Shown here piece after piece: positions 23,155 to 30,419 of a stretch of DNA of 39,866 nt (the first letter of the stretch is position 1; the number at the start of each line of letters is the position of its first letter). The position numbers and the translations under genes are program-made. The notes under the pieces were generated by a model. That model was not told the DNA's origin and did no database searches. It saw nothing but the letters and a program-made list of their open reading frames with translations. Source of the DNA: an uncultured Halieaceae bacterium (GTDB lineage: Bacteria; Pseudomonadota; Gammaproteobacteria; Pseudomonadales; Halieaceae); assembly GCA_913051825.1 (NCBI GenBank), contig CAJXCR010000010.1:1-39866 (forward strand), read 5' to 3'.

Positions 23155-24080
23155 TTGGCGGCTGAGTAGTTTAGCGGAAGTCCAGCTTCAGCAGTAAAAC
23201 CATACAGTTTTTCATTGGGTAGTGCCTGAGCTACGATTTTTCGCACATCTATCAGCGCCTCTAAATTGATACCAGTTCTTAAGCCCATTGATTCCAGCAT
23301 AAATACCAGGTCCTCGGTGACAATGTTTCCACTTGCTCCGGGTGCGAAAGGGCATCCTCCTAGTCCACCCAGCGAACTATCGATCGTATCAATCCCTAAT
23401 TCAACTGCCATAAGCGCATTTGCGAGACCTTGGCCTCTGGTATTGTGCAGATGTACGCTAGTCAGTTTATCTTTGCCACAGTGATGCCAGATACCTTGAA
23501 CAAGACGTTTTAGCTGGGCTGGATTTCCATAGCCGGTGGTGTCTGATAGGGCAACTTCATCTACACCCATTTCGGTTAATCGTTCAGCAAAATGTAATAC
23601 GCGATCTTCTGGGACTTCACCCTCCATGCTGCAACCGAAGGCGGTGGCCAAGCCAACAGTAAAAGTTGGACGTTCATCAGTAGCTGTAACGGAAAGGTAG
23701 TCGAGACAGTTCTTAATTTCATCTAGCATTTGGCTATGATTTTTTCGTAAGTTGTTTTGAGAGTGGGTTTCACTCATTGAAAAAGGGATTGAGACTCCAT
23801 GAACGCCTGCTGTAATGGCATTTTCAAGGCCTCGCCGATTAGGTACAAGTGCCACCACAGTTAGTCCCGGTAGGCTGCTGGCGAACTTGGCCAATTCGGC
23901 TGTGTCGGCCAATTGCGGAATAAGTTTGGCTGATACGAAGGAGCCGATTTCGATTTCAGGAATTCCTGCTTTGCTCGCACCTTCGATCCAAGACTTCTTG
24001 TCATCACTACTCATAATCGAGGCGATGCTTTGGAGGCCGTCCCTAAGACCGACTTCACTTATCCGGACATCAATATTCAT
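23151..24080 (-). CDS. HMG-CoA lyase-family (DRE-TIM) enzyme
   Basis: 309 residues. The DRE-TIM metallolyase core is plain: SEVGLRDGLQ (R13-D14), a central VALSDTTGYGNPAQ, SVHLHNTRGQGLANAL with the metal-ligand HxH, and the signature SLGGLGGCPFAPGASGNIVT that carries the catalytic cysteine loop of HMG-CoA lyase. The family cleaves 3-hydroxy-3-methylglutaryl-CoA to acetyl-CoA and acetoacetate; some homologues cleave citramalyl-CoA instead. It is first in a two-gene operon with aldehyde dehydrogenase and divergent, across 95 bp, from a family III CoA-transferase that could make its CoA-ester substrate. This pairing recalls both the SUGCT/HMGCL and the citramalate CoA-transferase/lyase pairs. 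Substrate is left open. Confidence 0.85.
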   Translation of the reverse strand: MNIDVRISEVGLRDGLQSIASIMSSDDKKSWIEGASKAGIPEIEIGSFVSAKLIPQLADTAELAKFASSLPGLTVVALVPNRRGLENAITAGVHGVSIPFSMSETHSQNNLRKNHSQMLDEIKNCLDYLSVTATDERPTFTVGLATAFGCSMEGEVPEDRVLHFAERLTEMGVDEVALSDTTGYGNPAQLKRLVQGIWHHCGKDKLTSVHLHNTRGQGLANALMAVELGIDTIDSSLGGLGGCPFAPGASGNIVTEDLVFMLESMGLRTGINLEALIDVRKIVAQALPNEKLYGFTAEAGLPLNYSAAK

Positions 24081-24082
24081 AA

Positions 24083-24144
24083 TTTGTGATTAAAATCCAA
24101 CGAAGACAACACTAAAAGAGATAATGTTATATCATAATTACAAA
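24083..24144. repeat. Inverted repeat in the divergent lyase/CoA-transferase control region
   Basis: TTTGTGATTA at 24083-24092 and TAATTACAAA at 24135-24144 are complementary at nine of ten positions, with the arms 52 bp apart. They flank the 95-bp intergenic region between the divergent genes, so they could be paired half-sites for a regulator, but AT-rich chance similarity is possible. Confidence 0.3.
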
Positions 24145-24175
24145 CTAGCTCCCAGCGCTGTAAATTAAGGAAATT

Positions 24176-25387
24176 ATGAGAACTGAAAAATCGAAAGAGT
24201 TGCCTCTGGCAGGCATTACGGTCGTAGAATTTACACATATGGTGATGGGGCCTGCCACGGGACTAATTCTTGCGGACCTTGGTGCAGACGTAATTAAGGT
24301 AGAACCACTTCATGGAGATAATACTAGACGTCTAAAGGGATCAGGTGCGGGATATTTCGCCATGTATAACCGTAACAAACGGAGTTTGTGCATCGATTTA
24401 AAGTCTCAAGAAGGATTAGAAATTGCTCGTCGAATAGTAGGCAAATCCGACATCTTGATTGAAAATTTCCGTCCCGGTGCAATGAAAAAGCTTGGTTTAG
24501 ATTATGAGACGCTTAATTTAGAAAATCCGAGTTTAATTTATTGCTCTTTAAAGGGTTTTTTGTCCGGTCCTTATGAACATCGAACAGCTCTGGATGAGGT
24601 TACTCAAATGATGGGTGGACTGGCATACATGACAGGCCTTCCTGATCGACCTATGCGTGCCGGATCTTCAGTCGTTGACATATCGGGTGGAATGTTTGGT
24701 GTAATAGGTATATTGGCTGCTTTACAAAAACGCAATTTGAGCGGTGTGGGCGAACATATTACTAGCGCACTATTTGAATCTACCGCTTTTATGGTCGGGC
24801 AACATATGGCTCAGGAAGCGGTGTTAGGTACAGAACCAGAACCAATGTCTGTTCGAAGATCTGCATGGTCAATCTACGACATTTTTGTTAGTGCTGATGA
24901 TGAAAAGATTTTTGTTGGCGTAGTCAGTGATACTCTTTGGAGAGCGTTTTGTGAGGAATTTGATCTCGATGAATTTGCGAGTGACTCATCGCTTGATTTA
25001 AATAACGGTCGTGTTTCTCAGCGTGATAAGATTCTTCCGCATCTCGAGTTATTATTTTCAAAACTCAGTACTAAAGAAATGATTGAAAAGCTAGATCGTG
25101 CAGGTGTTCCATTTGCACCGATTAATCGACCTTCAGATTTATTTGAAGACCCACATCTTAATGCACACCAAGGTTTGCAGGAGGTCACTTTGCCGAATGG
25201 CGACCATGAAGGGGTGTCAGTTCGCTTGCCATCAATTCCGCTAGAAATGTCTGGTGAACGATTTAACCTTCGAAGAGACATCCCTAGACAGGGCGAGCAT
25301 AGTCGTGAAATTCTACTAGAGTTGGGTTTGAGCGAAGAGAATATAACCGAACTTCTTGGTAGAGGTAGAGTTGCCTCCCTAAGTTAG
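24176..25387 (+). CDS. Family III (CaiB/BaiF) CoA-transferase
   Basis: 403 residues, the family's usual length. Visible features: GITVVEFTHMVMGPATG and LADLGADVIKVEPLHGD near the N-terminus, NRNKRSLCIDLKS, LIENFRPGAMKKLGLDYETL, and ALDEVTQMMGG with D140 at the position of the catalytic aspartate that forms the acyl-anhydride. Family III enzymes move CoA between carboxylic acids, often using succinyl-CoA as donor. AAGGAA a few bases before the ATG is the ribosome site. It is divergent from the HMG-CoA-lyase-family gene and converges with leuD, overlapping its last four bases. A substrate such as a branched hydroxydiacid (citramalate, HMG) would make sense in this neighbourhood. Confidence 0.88.
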   Translation: MRTEKSKELPLAGITVVEFTHMVMGPATGLILADLGADVIKVEPLHGDNTRRLKGSGAGYFAMYNRNKRSLCIDLKSQEGLEIARRIVGKSDILIENFRPGAMKKLGLDYETLNLENPSLIYCSLKGFLSGPYEHRTALDEVTQMMGGLAYMTGLPDRPMRAGSSVVDISGGMFGVIGILAALQKRNLSGVGEHITSALFESTAFMVGQHMAQEAVLGTEPEPMSVRRSAWSIYDIFVSADDEKIFVGVVSDTLWRAFCEEFDLDEFASDSSLDLNNGRVSQRDKILPHLELLFSKLSTKEMIEKLDRAGVPFAPINRPSDLFEDPHLNAHQGLQEVTLPNGDHEGVSVRLPSIPLEMSGERFNLRRDIPRQGEHSREILLELGLSEENITELLGRGRVASLS

Positions 25388-26031
25388 CGGTATTGCCAGG
25401 GCCTGTTAGGCTGATCCTTCTTTTCGAATTCGATTATTTCCTTCTGATTTATGAGGGTTTTATCGATCATGTCCCAGCCATTTAATAAGTTTTCGCGATC
25501 AGTGCTATTTAGCTCAAATTGAAAGCTCTTTCCATTCGATAGAGTGATTAAGTTTTTTTCCAGATCAATTTCAATGCGGTTCTCGATATTTTGATCAGTG
25601 ATTAGGCTCAAAATATCTAGGCACTGATTTTCATTAATTGCGGCGGGTAAAATGCCGTTGCGTACGCAATTTGTTAGAAAGATCCTGCCAAAAGAAGGGG
25701 CTATTATTGAGCGAATGCCATATTCGAGTAAAGCCCAAACGGCGTGTTCGCGCGAAGAGCCGCAGCCAAAATTCTCTCCTGTAACAAGTATAGTGGTCTC
25801 TCTGTAGCGATGTTGATTAAGCACAAACTCGGGGTTTGGTTCTTTTTTTCTTTCATTCAAATAGCGCCATCCAGAAAATAACCCTTGGGCTAATCCTGTT
25901 TTTGATACATGTTTCATTTCCCGAGAAGGGATTATCGTATCTGTATCGATGTTCGGCAGAGGAAGTGGAGCCGCAATACCTACATGCTGACGAAATTCAC
26001 GCATCGTATGCGCCGCAAATGGATCCCGCAC
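25384..26031 (-). CDS. leuD: 3-isopropylmalate dehydratase-type small subunit
   Basis: 215 residues. Aconitase-swivel domain with the LeuD signature: ADLPNIDTDTIIP-like segment near residue 25, then GENFGCGSSREHAVWALLEY and a GIRSIIAPSFGRIFLTNCVRNGILPA. It pairs with LeuC to form the hydro-lyase. The start overlaps the leuC 3' end by 35 bp, so expression is coupled. LeuCD normally isomerises 2- and 3-isopropylmalate in leucine synthesis, and the same fold also acts on citraconate/citramalate. leuA and leuB are absent and the neighbours are catabolic (CoA-transferase, lyase), so a degradative role is possible. The symbol denotes family membership only. Confidence 0.8.
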   Translation of the reverse strand: MRDPFAAHTMREFRQHVGIAAPLPLPNIDTDTIIPSREMKHVSKTGLAQGLFSGWRYLNERKKEPNPEFVLNQHRYRETTILVTGENFGCGSSREHAVWALLEYGIRSIIAPSFGRIFLTNCVRNGILPAAINENQCLDILSLITDQNIENRIEIDLEKNLITLSNGKSFQFELNSTDRENLLNGWDMIDKTLINQKEIIEFEKKDQPNRPWQYR

Positions 26032-27403
26032 AGGCCGAGGCAGCTACGGTGAGAGGACTGGCAATGTGCGTGCGGGTATTGGGTCCCTGACGTCCTTCAA
26101 AGTTCCGATTGGTACTTGATATGACACGCTTTCCAGCACCAAATGTCTCTCCCCCGGCATAGAAACACATAGAACAACCTGCTTCACGCCATTCAAAACC
26201 GGCATCAATAAAGATCTTATCCAAGCCTTCCTCTTCAGCTTTTATTTTTATTTTTGTACTGCCTGGAACACAAATAGCTGCAACTTTATTGGAAACCTTC
26301 TTGCCACGTAAGAAATTTGCAGCTAACCGGAGGTCGCTTAGCCTGCTGTTCGTGCATGATCCAATAAATGCGCCATCAATAGGCAGTCCTTTAAGCTCCA
26401 TTCCTGGTTCCAAATCCATGTATTTGAGTGCTTTTTGAGCAGCCAGACGATCAGTGATTGCTTCGATCATTTCCAGTTTAGGGATGTTGTCATCAATTGG
26501 GATTACCTGACTTGGATTGGTGCCCCAGCTTACGCTAGGTCGTATTTTGGAGCAGTCTACGACAATTTCCTTATCAAACAAGGCTCCAACATCTGTATGG
26601 AGATTTTGCCAATATACTTTAGCAATTTTCAAGTCAGAACCACGTGGCGCGAAATCGCGGCCAATTACGTATTCCACAGTTTTCTGGTCAGGTGCTACAA
26701 ATCCAGTAAAAGCGGAGAACTCTACGGCCATGTTGCATAGCGTCATTCGAGCTTCTGACTCTAGCCCTAATACCCCTGTGCCTGCAAATTCGATAGCATA
26801 CCCAGCTCCTCCACTAACTCCATATTGACTAATCAAAAAGAGAATCATGTCTTTGGCAGTGACTCCAGGCTGACACATTCCATCGAAAATGACTTTCATA
26901 GAACGAGGTTTTTTTACGCGTAAGGTGCTTGTTGCTAGAGCATGTTCCGCCTCAGTTGATCCAATCCCCCAGGCTAATAAGCCTATACCACCGAGTGTGC
27001 AGGTGTGGCTGTCGGGACAAACCAATGTACTGCCCGGTAGTGCAATTCCAGACTCGGCTGCGACGATGTGAGAAATTCCTTGCCGAGGATCATTTAGATC
27101 GAAAAGATTAATACCTGCCTTGCTGGCTTCTTTTCTAGTAGAGACAATGAAATTTGTTCCTCCTGGCATGAGAGTTTTGTCGTTGCGCCCTGGAAATGTG
27201 TCTACGATATGATCCATGGTGCAAAAGACCTTGCTGGGATGTCGCACCGTCCTTCCACTGCTATGAAGACTTTGCAGTGCTATGCTTCCAGTTCGTTCAT
27301 GAAGGAAAATTTTATCAATATATATCAGCGATTCTTCATCGCTAATGCTGACGACTTCATGAGCTTTCCAGATTTTTTCGAATAATGATTGCGGTTTGGT
27401 CAC
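25997..27403 (-). CDS. leuC: 3-isopropylmalate dehydratase-type large subunit
   Basis: 468 residues, the length of LeuC. The N-terminus (SLFEKIWKAHEVV) is canonical, and the [4Fe-4S] cysteines are C350 in FIGSCTNSR and C410/C413 in AGCSMC. CVPGSTKIK and STNRNFEGRQGP, which close the active site, are also present. After the CSMC pair the sequence reads FYAGGETFGAG, unlike the LxMNPD usually seen, so the substrate may differ from isopropylmalate. Translation begins at GTG 27403 with GGAG eight bases upstream; the stop codon of a 27-codon ORF overlaps the GTG. Together with LeuD it should hydrate or isomerise a branched C5-C7 diacid. Confidence 0.85.
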   Translation of the reverse strand: MTKPQSLFEKIWKAHEVVSISDEESLIYIDKIFLHERTGSIALQSLHSSGRTVRHPSKVFCTMDHIVDTFPGRNDKTLMPGGTNFIVSTRKEASKAGINLFDLNDPRQGISHIVAAESGIALPGSTLVCPDSHTCTLGGIGLLAWGIGSTEAEHALATSTLRVKKPRSMKVIFDGMCQPGVTAKDMILFLISQYGVSGGAGYAIEFAGTGVLGLESEARMTLCNMAVEFSAFTGFVAPDQKTVEYVIGRDFAPRGSDLKIAKVYWQNLHTDVGALFDKEIVVDCSKIRPSVSWGTNPSQVIPIDDNIPKLEMIEAITDRLAAQKALKYMDLEPGMELKGLPIDGAFIGSCTNSRLSDLRLAANFLRGKKVSNKVAAICVPGSTKIKIKAEEEGLDKIFIDAGFEWREAGCSMCFYAGGETFGAGKRVISSTNRNFEGRQGPNTRTHIASPLTVAASACAGSICGAYDA

Positions 27404-27483
27404 CTCAAGAGCTCCATTAAATCGAATATCTCTTCACAATATTTTTTTCCTGGGAAATTGCATTCTTGTCCAAAATTACTCAT
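27400..27483 (-). CDS. 27-codon ORF translationally coupled to leuC
   Basis: ATG at 27483 opens a frame of 27 sense codons whose TGA overlaps the leuC GTG start (GTGA). The peptide begins MSNFGQECNFPGKKY and ends FDLMELLR. Its composition looks like ordinary protein (two cysteines, mixed charges). The last seven codons include three different leucine codons (TTA, CTC, TTG), which invites comparison with a leucine leader. There is, however, no room for an attenuator hairpin between it and leuC. A role in coupling leuC translation is more likely. No good ribosome site is visible before it, which lowers confidence. Confidence 0.45.
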   Translation of the reverse strand: MSNFGQECNFPGKKYCEEIFDLMELLR

Positions 27484-27532
27484 AGATTAAATTTTTCGAT
27501 CTATCGTAGTTACTGAATCTTGCAATACTGCG

Positions 27533-27581
27533 CCAAGTTGGGTCTAAAATGATATATTGTCCTAACAATAATACAACTTGG
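27533..27581. repeat. Nested inverted repeats in the leuC/transporter divergent region
   Basis: CCAAGTTG at 27533-27540 is the exact inverse of CAACTTGG at 27574-27581. Between them lies TATTGT-CCTA-ACAATA (27555-27570), a perfect six-pair palindrome reminiscent of TTGT-n-ACAA operators used by several bacterial repressor families. A possible plus-strand -35 (TTGCAA 27520-27525) with TAAAAT/TCTAAA near 27543-27550 would put the inner palindrome at the transcription start. The outer half lies between the leuC-side ORF and the transporter ATG. This is a good operator candidate; the regulator is not in the window. Confidence 0.5.
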
Positions 27582-27592
27582 TCTGCCATTTT

Positions 27593-28309
27593 ATGACGCC
27601 TGAATTAATTTTACTTTTTACCACTACCGCTTCGGTAGCGTTTTTCCATACAGTCATGGGCCCGGATCACTATGTTCCATTCATTGCTCTTGGGAAAAAT
27701 AAAAGTTGGAGCCTTCAGAAGATGTGTTTGGTGGTTATTGCATGTGCTTTGGGACACGCTGTCGGTTCAATACTGCTTGGTCTAGTAGGTATATACTTTG
27801 GCTTAGAATTGCAGGTACTGAGCAGTTTTGAGGGCAATAGAGTAGTATTTGCAGCGTGGGCAATGATTGCTTTTGGACTCATCTACGGATCTTGGGGTCT
27901 TAAAAAAGCATTCCTGCGGCGTCCTCATGAACACTGGCACGCTCATGACGGTGTATTTCACAGTCACCAGCACGTGCATGATGAAAAACACACGCATATT
28001 CACAATCCGTATGATTTAGATAAGCGGGATAGTTCAGCATGGGCACTATTCATTATTTTTGTTCTGGGCCCATGCGAACCACTAATACCCTTAATGATGT
28101 TGCCTGCAGCGAACGAGAGCGTAATTGGTGTGATTGGTGTGATTGCAATTTTCTTTCTAGTGACGTTAATTACCATGCTCGGTGTTGTGATTGTCGGTTT
28201 CTATAGCTTGAATCGTGCAAGATTCGATTTTTTCTCACGATTTGGTTCGACTTTGACTGGTGGAAGTATTGCAGCCTGTGGCCTTTTAGTAATAATTTTT
28301 GAGATTTAG
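27593..28309 (+). CDS. TauE/SafE- or UreH-like membrane transporter with His-rich loop
   Basis: 238 residues from the ATG at 27593; an in-frame TTG at 27578 is a less likely start. There are about six hydrophobic helices. The first carries HTVMGPDHYVPFIALGK, comparable to the HxxxGxDH metal site of NiCoT/UreH-type permeases, and the second GHAVGSILLG. Between helices 3 and 4 there is a loop with eleven histidines in about 27 residues (HEHWHAH, HSHQHVH, HTHIH), as in nickel/cobalt exporters or importers. The later FVLGPCEPLIPLMMLP is typical of the family. It probably moves a divalent cation (Ni, Co or Zn), though sulfite or sulfonate export is annotated for some relatives. It precedes an amidohydrolase by 2-8 bp, so it heads an operon of amidohydrolase and CoA-transferase, perhaps supplying their metal. 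Confidence 0.7.
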   Translation: MTPELILLFTTTASVAFFHTVMGPDHYVPFIALGKNKSWSLQKMCLVVIACALGHAVGSILLGLVGIYFGLELQVLSSFEGNRVVFAAWAMIAFGLIYGSWGLKKAFLRRPHEHWHAHDGVFHSHQHVHDEKHTHIHNPYDLDKRDSSAWALFIIFVLGPCEPLIPLMMLPAANESVIGVIGVIAIFFLVTLITMLGVVIVGFYSLNRARFDFFSRFGSTLTGGSIAACGLLVIIFEI

Positions 28310-28311
28310 GA

Positions 28312-29184
28312 GTGGACGTGGATTACCAAGCAATTGATGCTGTTGTAAATATTTGGACTAGCGAAGCTTTATCTCATCGACCAGATTGGACCGATGAGTT
28401 TTTTGTAGGAAAAGTGAAAGGGAAGCACGATAGTTCTGGAATAAGCCTTGAGAAAATGCTGGAAGGTATGGATGCTGCTGGAATTGAATTGGCCTTTCTC
28501 GTGGCAGCTAAGTCGGGACGTGTTGGCCTGCCAGGTTGTTATCACATGCCGGCTGAGGTAGTTTCTCGCGCTGTAGATAAATACCCTGATAGATTTCTTG
28601 GCCTCATTGGAATCGATCCGTACACGGGAATGGAGGGAGTTCGTGCGCTAGAAGATGCCGTGAAAAATGAGGGATTTATCGGTGCTCATCTTTACCCTCA
28701 TTGGTTTGAGTTGGCACCAAATCATGCCAAGTACTATCCATTCTATTCCAAATGTATAGAGTTAGATATTCCAATTCAGATGCAGGTAGGACAATCATTA
28801 ATTTATTCTAAACAACAGAGGTGTCGATCAGTAGGCAGACCTATTTATCTTGATGATGTGGCGTGCGATTTGCCTGAATTAAAACTCATTGGATCACATG
28901 TTGGTATACCTTGGCATGATGAGATGATCGCAATGTCTTGGAAGCATGAGAACGTATTTATTAGCACGGATGCGCACAGTCCAAAGTATTGGCCTGATAG
29001 TGTGGTGAGATATATCAATTCTTATGGACAAGACAAAGTTATTTTTGGAAGTGATTTTCCTGTCTTACGTTTTCAGAGAACAGTCGAAGAAATAGATCAG
29101 TTAGATTTAAAGCCTGAGGTACGTCGAAAATTTATGCGCGATAATGTAGTTCGGATATACGGATTGGAGGATCGTTGGGCATGA
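28312..29184 (+). CDS. Amidohydrolase 2 (ACMSD/LigI-like) family enzyme
   Basis: 290 residues from GTG 28312; GTG 28318 has the better ribosome site (AGGAG at 28308-28312). The TIM-barrel has the amidohydrolase-2 layout: LEKMLEGMDAAGIELAFLVA, YPDRFLGLIGIDP, FIGAHLYPHWFE, GSHVGIPWHDEM and the terminal ligand aspartate in VIFGSDFPVLRFQ. The usual HxH in the first strand is not visible (AVVNIW instead of DxHxH), so metal coordination may be altered. Members include lactonases, hydratases and non-oxidative decarboxylases of ring-cleavage products. Its stop overlaps the next CoA-transferase ATG (ATGA), arguing for sequential steps on one substrate. Confidence 0.8.
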   Translation: MDVDYQAIDAVVNIWTSEALSHRPDWTDEFFVGKVKGKHDSSGISLEKMLEGMDAAGIELAFLVAAKSGRVGLPGCYHMPAEVVSRAVDKYPDRFLGLIGIDPYTGMEGVRALEDAVKNEGFIGAHLYPHWFELAPNHAKYYPFYSKCIELDIPIQMQVGQSLIYSKQQRCRSVGRPIYLDDVACDLPELKLIGSHVGIPWHDEMIAMSWKHENVFISTDAHSPKYWPDSVVRYINSYGQDKVIFGSDFPVLRFQRTVEEIDQLDLKPEVRRKFMRDNVVRIYGLEDRWA

Positions 29185-30386
29185 CAACACCTCTTGATGG
29201 AATACGCGTTGTGGAAATGACTAGTGTGGTTTTAGGTCCGTACGCATGTCAGATGCTTGGCGATTTGGGTGCGGACGTCATAAAGATCGAACCTCCCGCA
29301 GGAGACACAAATCGTAATTTAGGCCCACGTCGAAATTCACAAGATATGGGGTCTCTTTTCCTCACTTGTAATCGCAACAAGCGTTCGGTAGCGCTTGATC
29401 TTAAGTCTGACCGTGGACGAAAGGCTGCACTGGATATTATTAAGACCGCTGATGTTGTAGTTCATAATTTTAGGCCTCAGGCTATGCTGAGACTAGGTCT
29501 GGATTATGAAGCAGTGCGGCAGGTCAATTCAAATGTGGTGTACTGTGCAACATATGGATACAGTAAAAAAGGCCCTTATGGAGATAAAGGAGCCTTGGAT
29601 GACTCTATACAGGCTGCTAGCGGTGTTGCTGTTTTGCAGAGCATGGTAGAAGGCGAGCCTCGTTATCTTCCCACGATAATTGCGGATAAGACTACTGGAC
29701 AAATAGTAGTCCAAGCTGTCCTAGCTGCGCTTTTTCATCGAGAAAGAACAGGTGAAGGACAGTCGGTTGAAGTGCCAATGTTTGAATCTATGGTTTCTTT
29801 TGTCATGACTGAGCATCTTTGGGGGAAGACGTTTGATCCTCCATTGGGTGAGGCAGGTTATGTTCGCTTAATGGCCAGTCATCGCAGACCTTACAAGACG
29901 CGTGACGAAAAATATCTCGCAGTTTTGCCGTATTGGGATAACCATTGGCGAAATTTTTGTGAGATCGCAGGTCGTCCTGAACTTGCTGAAGACAAAAGGT
30001 TTATTGACATGGCGACGAGACTCAAAAATATCAATGAATCCTATCAAGTAACGGGAGAAATAATTGCTAGCAAGGATCGCGATGAATGGCTGGCCCTGTT
30101 AGGAGATACCAATGTGCCGATGATGGTAGTAAATAGTTTAGATGAACTTATAGATGATCCTCATCTAGTGGAATCGGGATTTTGGCAAACTTATGAACAT
30201 CCTTCAGAGGGTACTCTCAGGTTTAGCAGTCCTCCATTTAATTTTGAGCGAACTCCAGCAACTATAAGAGCGTTACCCCCACATCTTGGAGAGCACAGTG
30301 AATCTGTTTTACGCGAGATTGGATACGACGATAGCACATTAAACGCGATGTTAGCCGCAGGTGAACTGGTGGCTGTATCTGAATAG
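29181..30386 (+). CDS. Family III (CaiB/BaiF) CoA-transferase (second copy)
   Basis: 401 residues from ATG 29181, which overlaps the amidohydrolase stop and has GGAGG at 29166-29170; a TTG at 29175 is a poorer start. Diagnostic segments are GIRVVEMTSVVLGPYACQML, LGADVIKIEPPAGD, VVHNFRPQAMLRLGLDYE and GALDDSIQAASG with the catalytic aspartate D140. The protein is a second, distinct member alongside the copy at 24176. It probably transfers CoA to the acid released by the coupled amidohydrolase. It converges with a two-domain VOC gene; a 33-bp gap with an AT palindrome separates them. Confidence 0.87.
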   Translation: MTTPLDGIRVVEMTSVVLGPYACQMLGDLGADVIKIEPPAGDTNRNLGPRRNSQDMGSLFLTCNRNKRSVALDLKSDRGRKAALDIIKTADVVVHNFRPQAMLRLGLDYEAVRQVNSNVVYCATYGYSKKGPYGDKGALDDSIQAASGVAVLQSMVEGEPRYLPTIIADKTTGQIVVQAVLAALFHRERTGEGQSVEVPMFESMVSFVMTEHLWGKTFDPPLGEAGYVRLMASHRRPYKTRDEKYLAVLPYWDNHWRNFCEIAGRPELAEDKRFIDMATRLKNINESYQVTGEIIASKDRDEWLALLGDTNVPMMVVNSLDELIDDPHLVESGFWQTYEHPSEGTLRFSSPPFNFERTPATIRALPPHLGEHSESVLREIGYDDSTLNAMLAAGELVAVSE

Positions 30387-30419
30387 GTTATTTAGAACCC
30401 TCGCATTTAATTTAGAAAA

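Noticed and set aside
27400-27483. Classical leucine attenuation leader
   Set aside because: The ORF stop overlaps the leuC start, leaving no room for a terminator/antiterminator, and the leucine codons are few and scattered.
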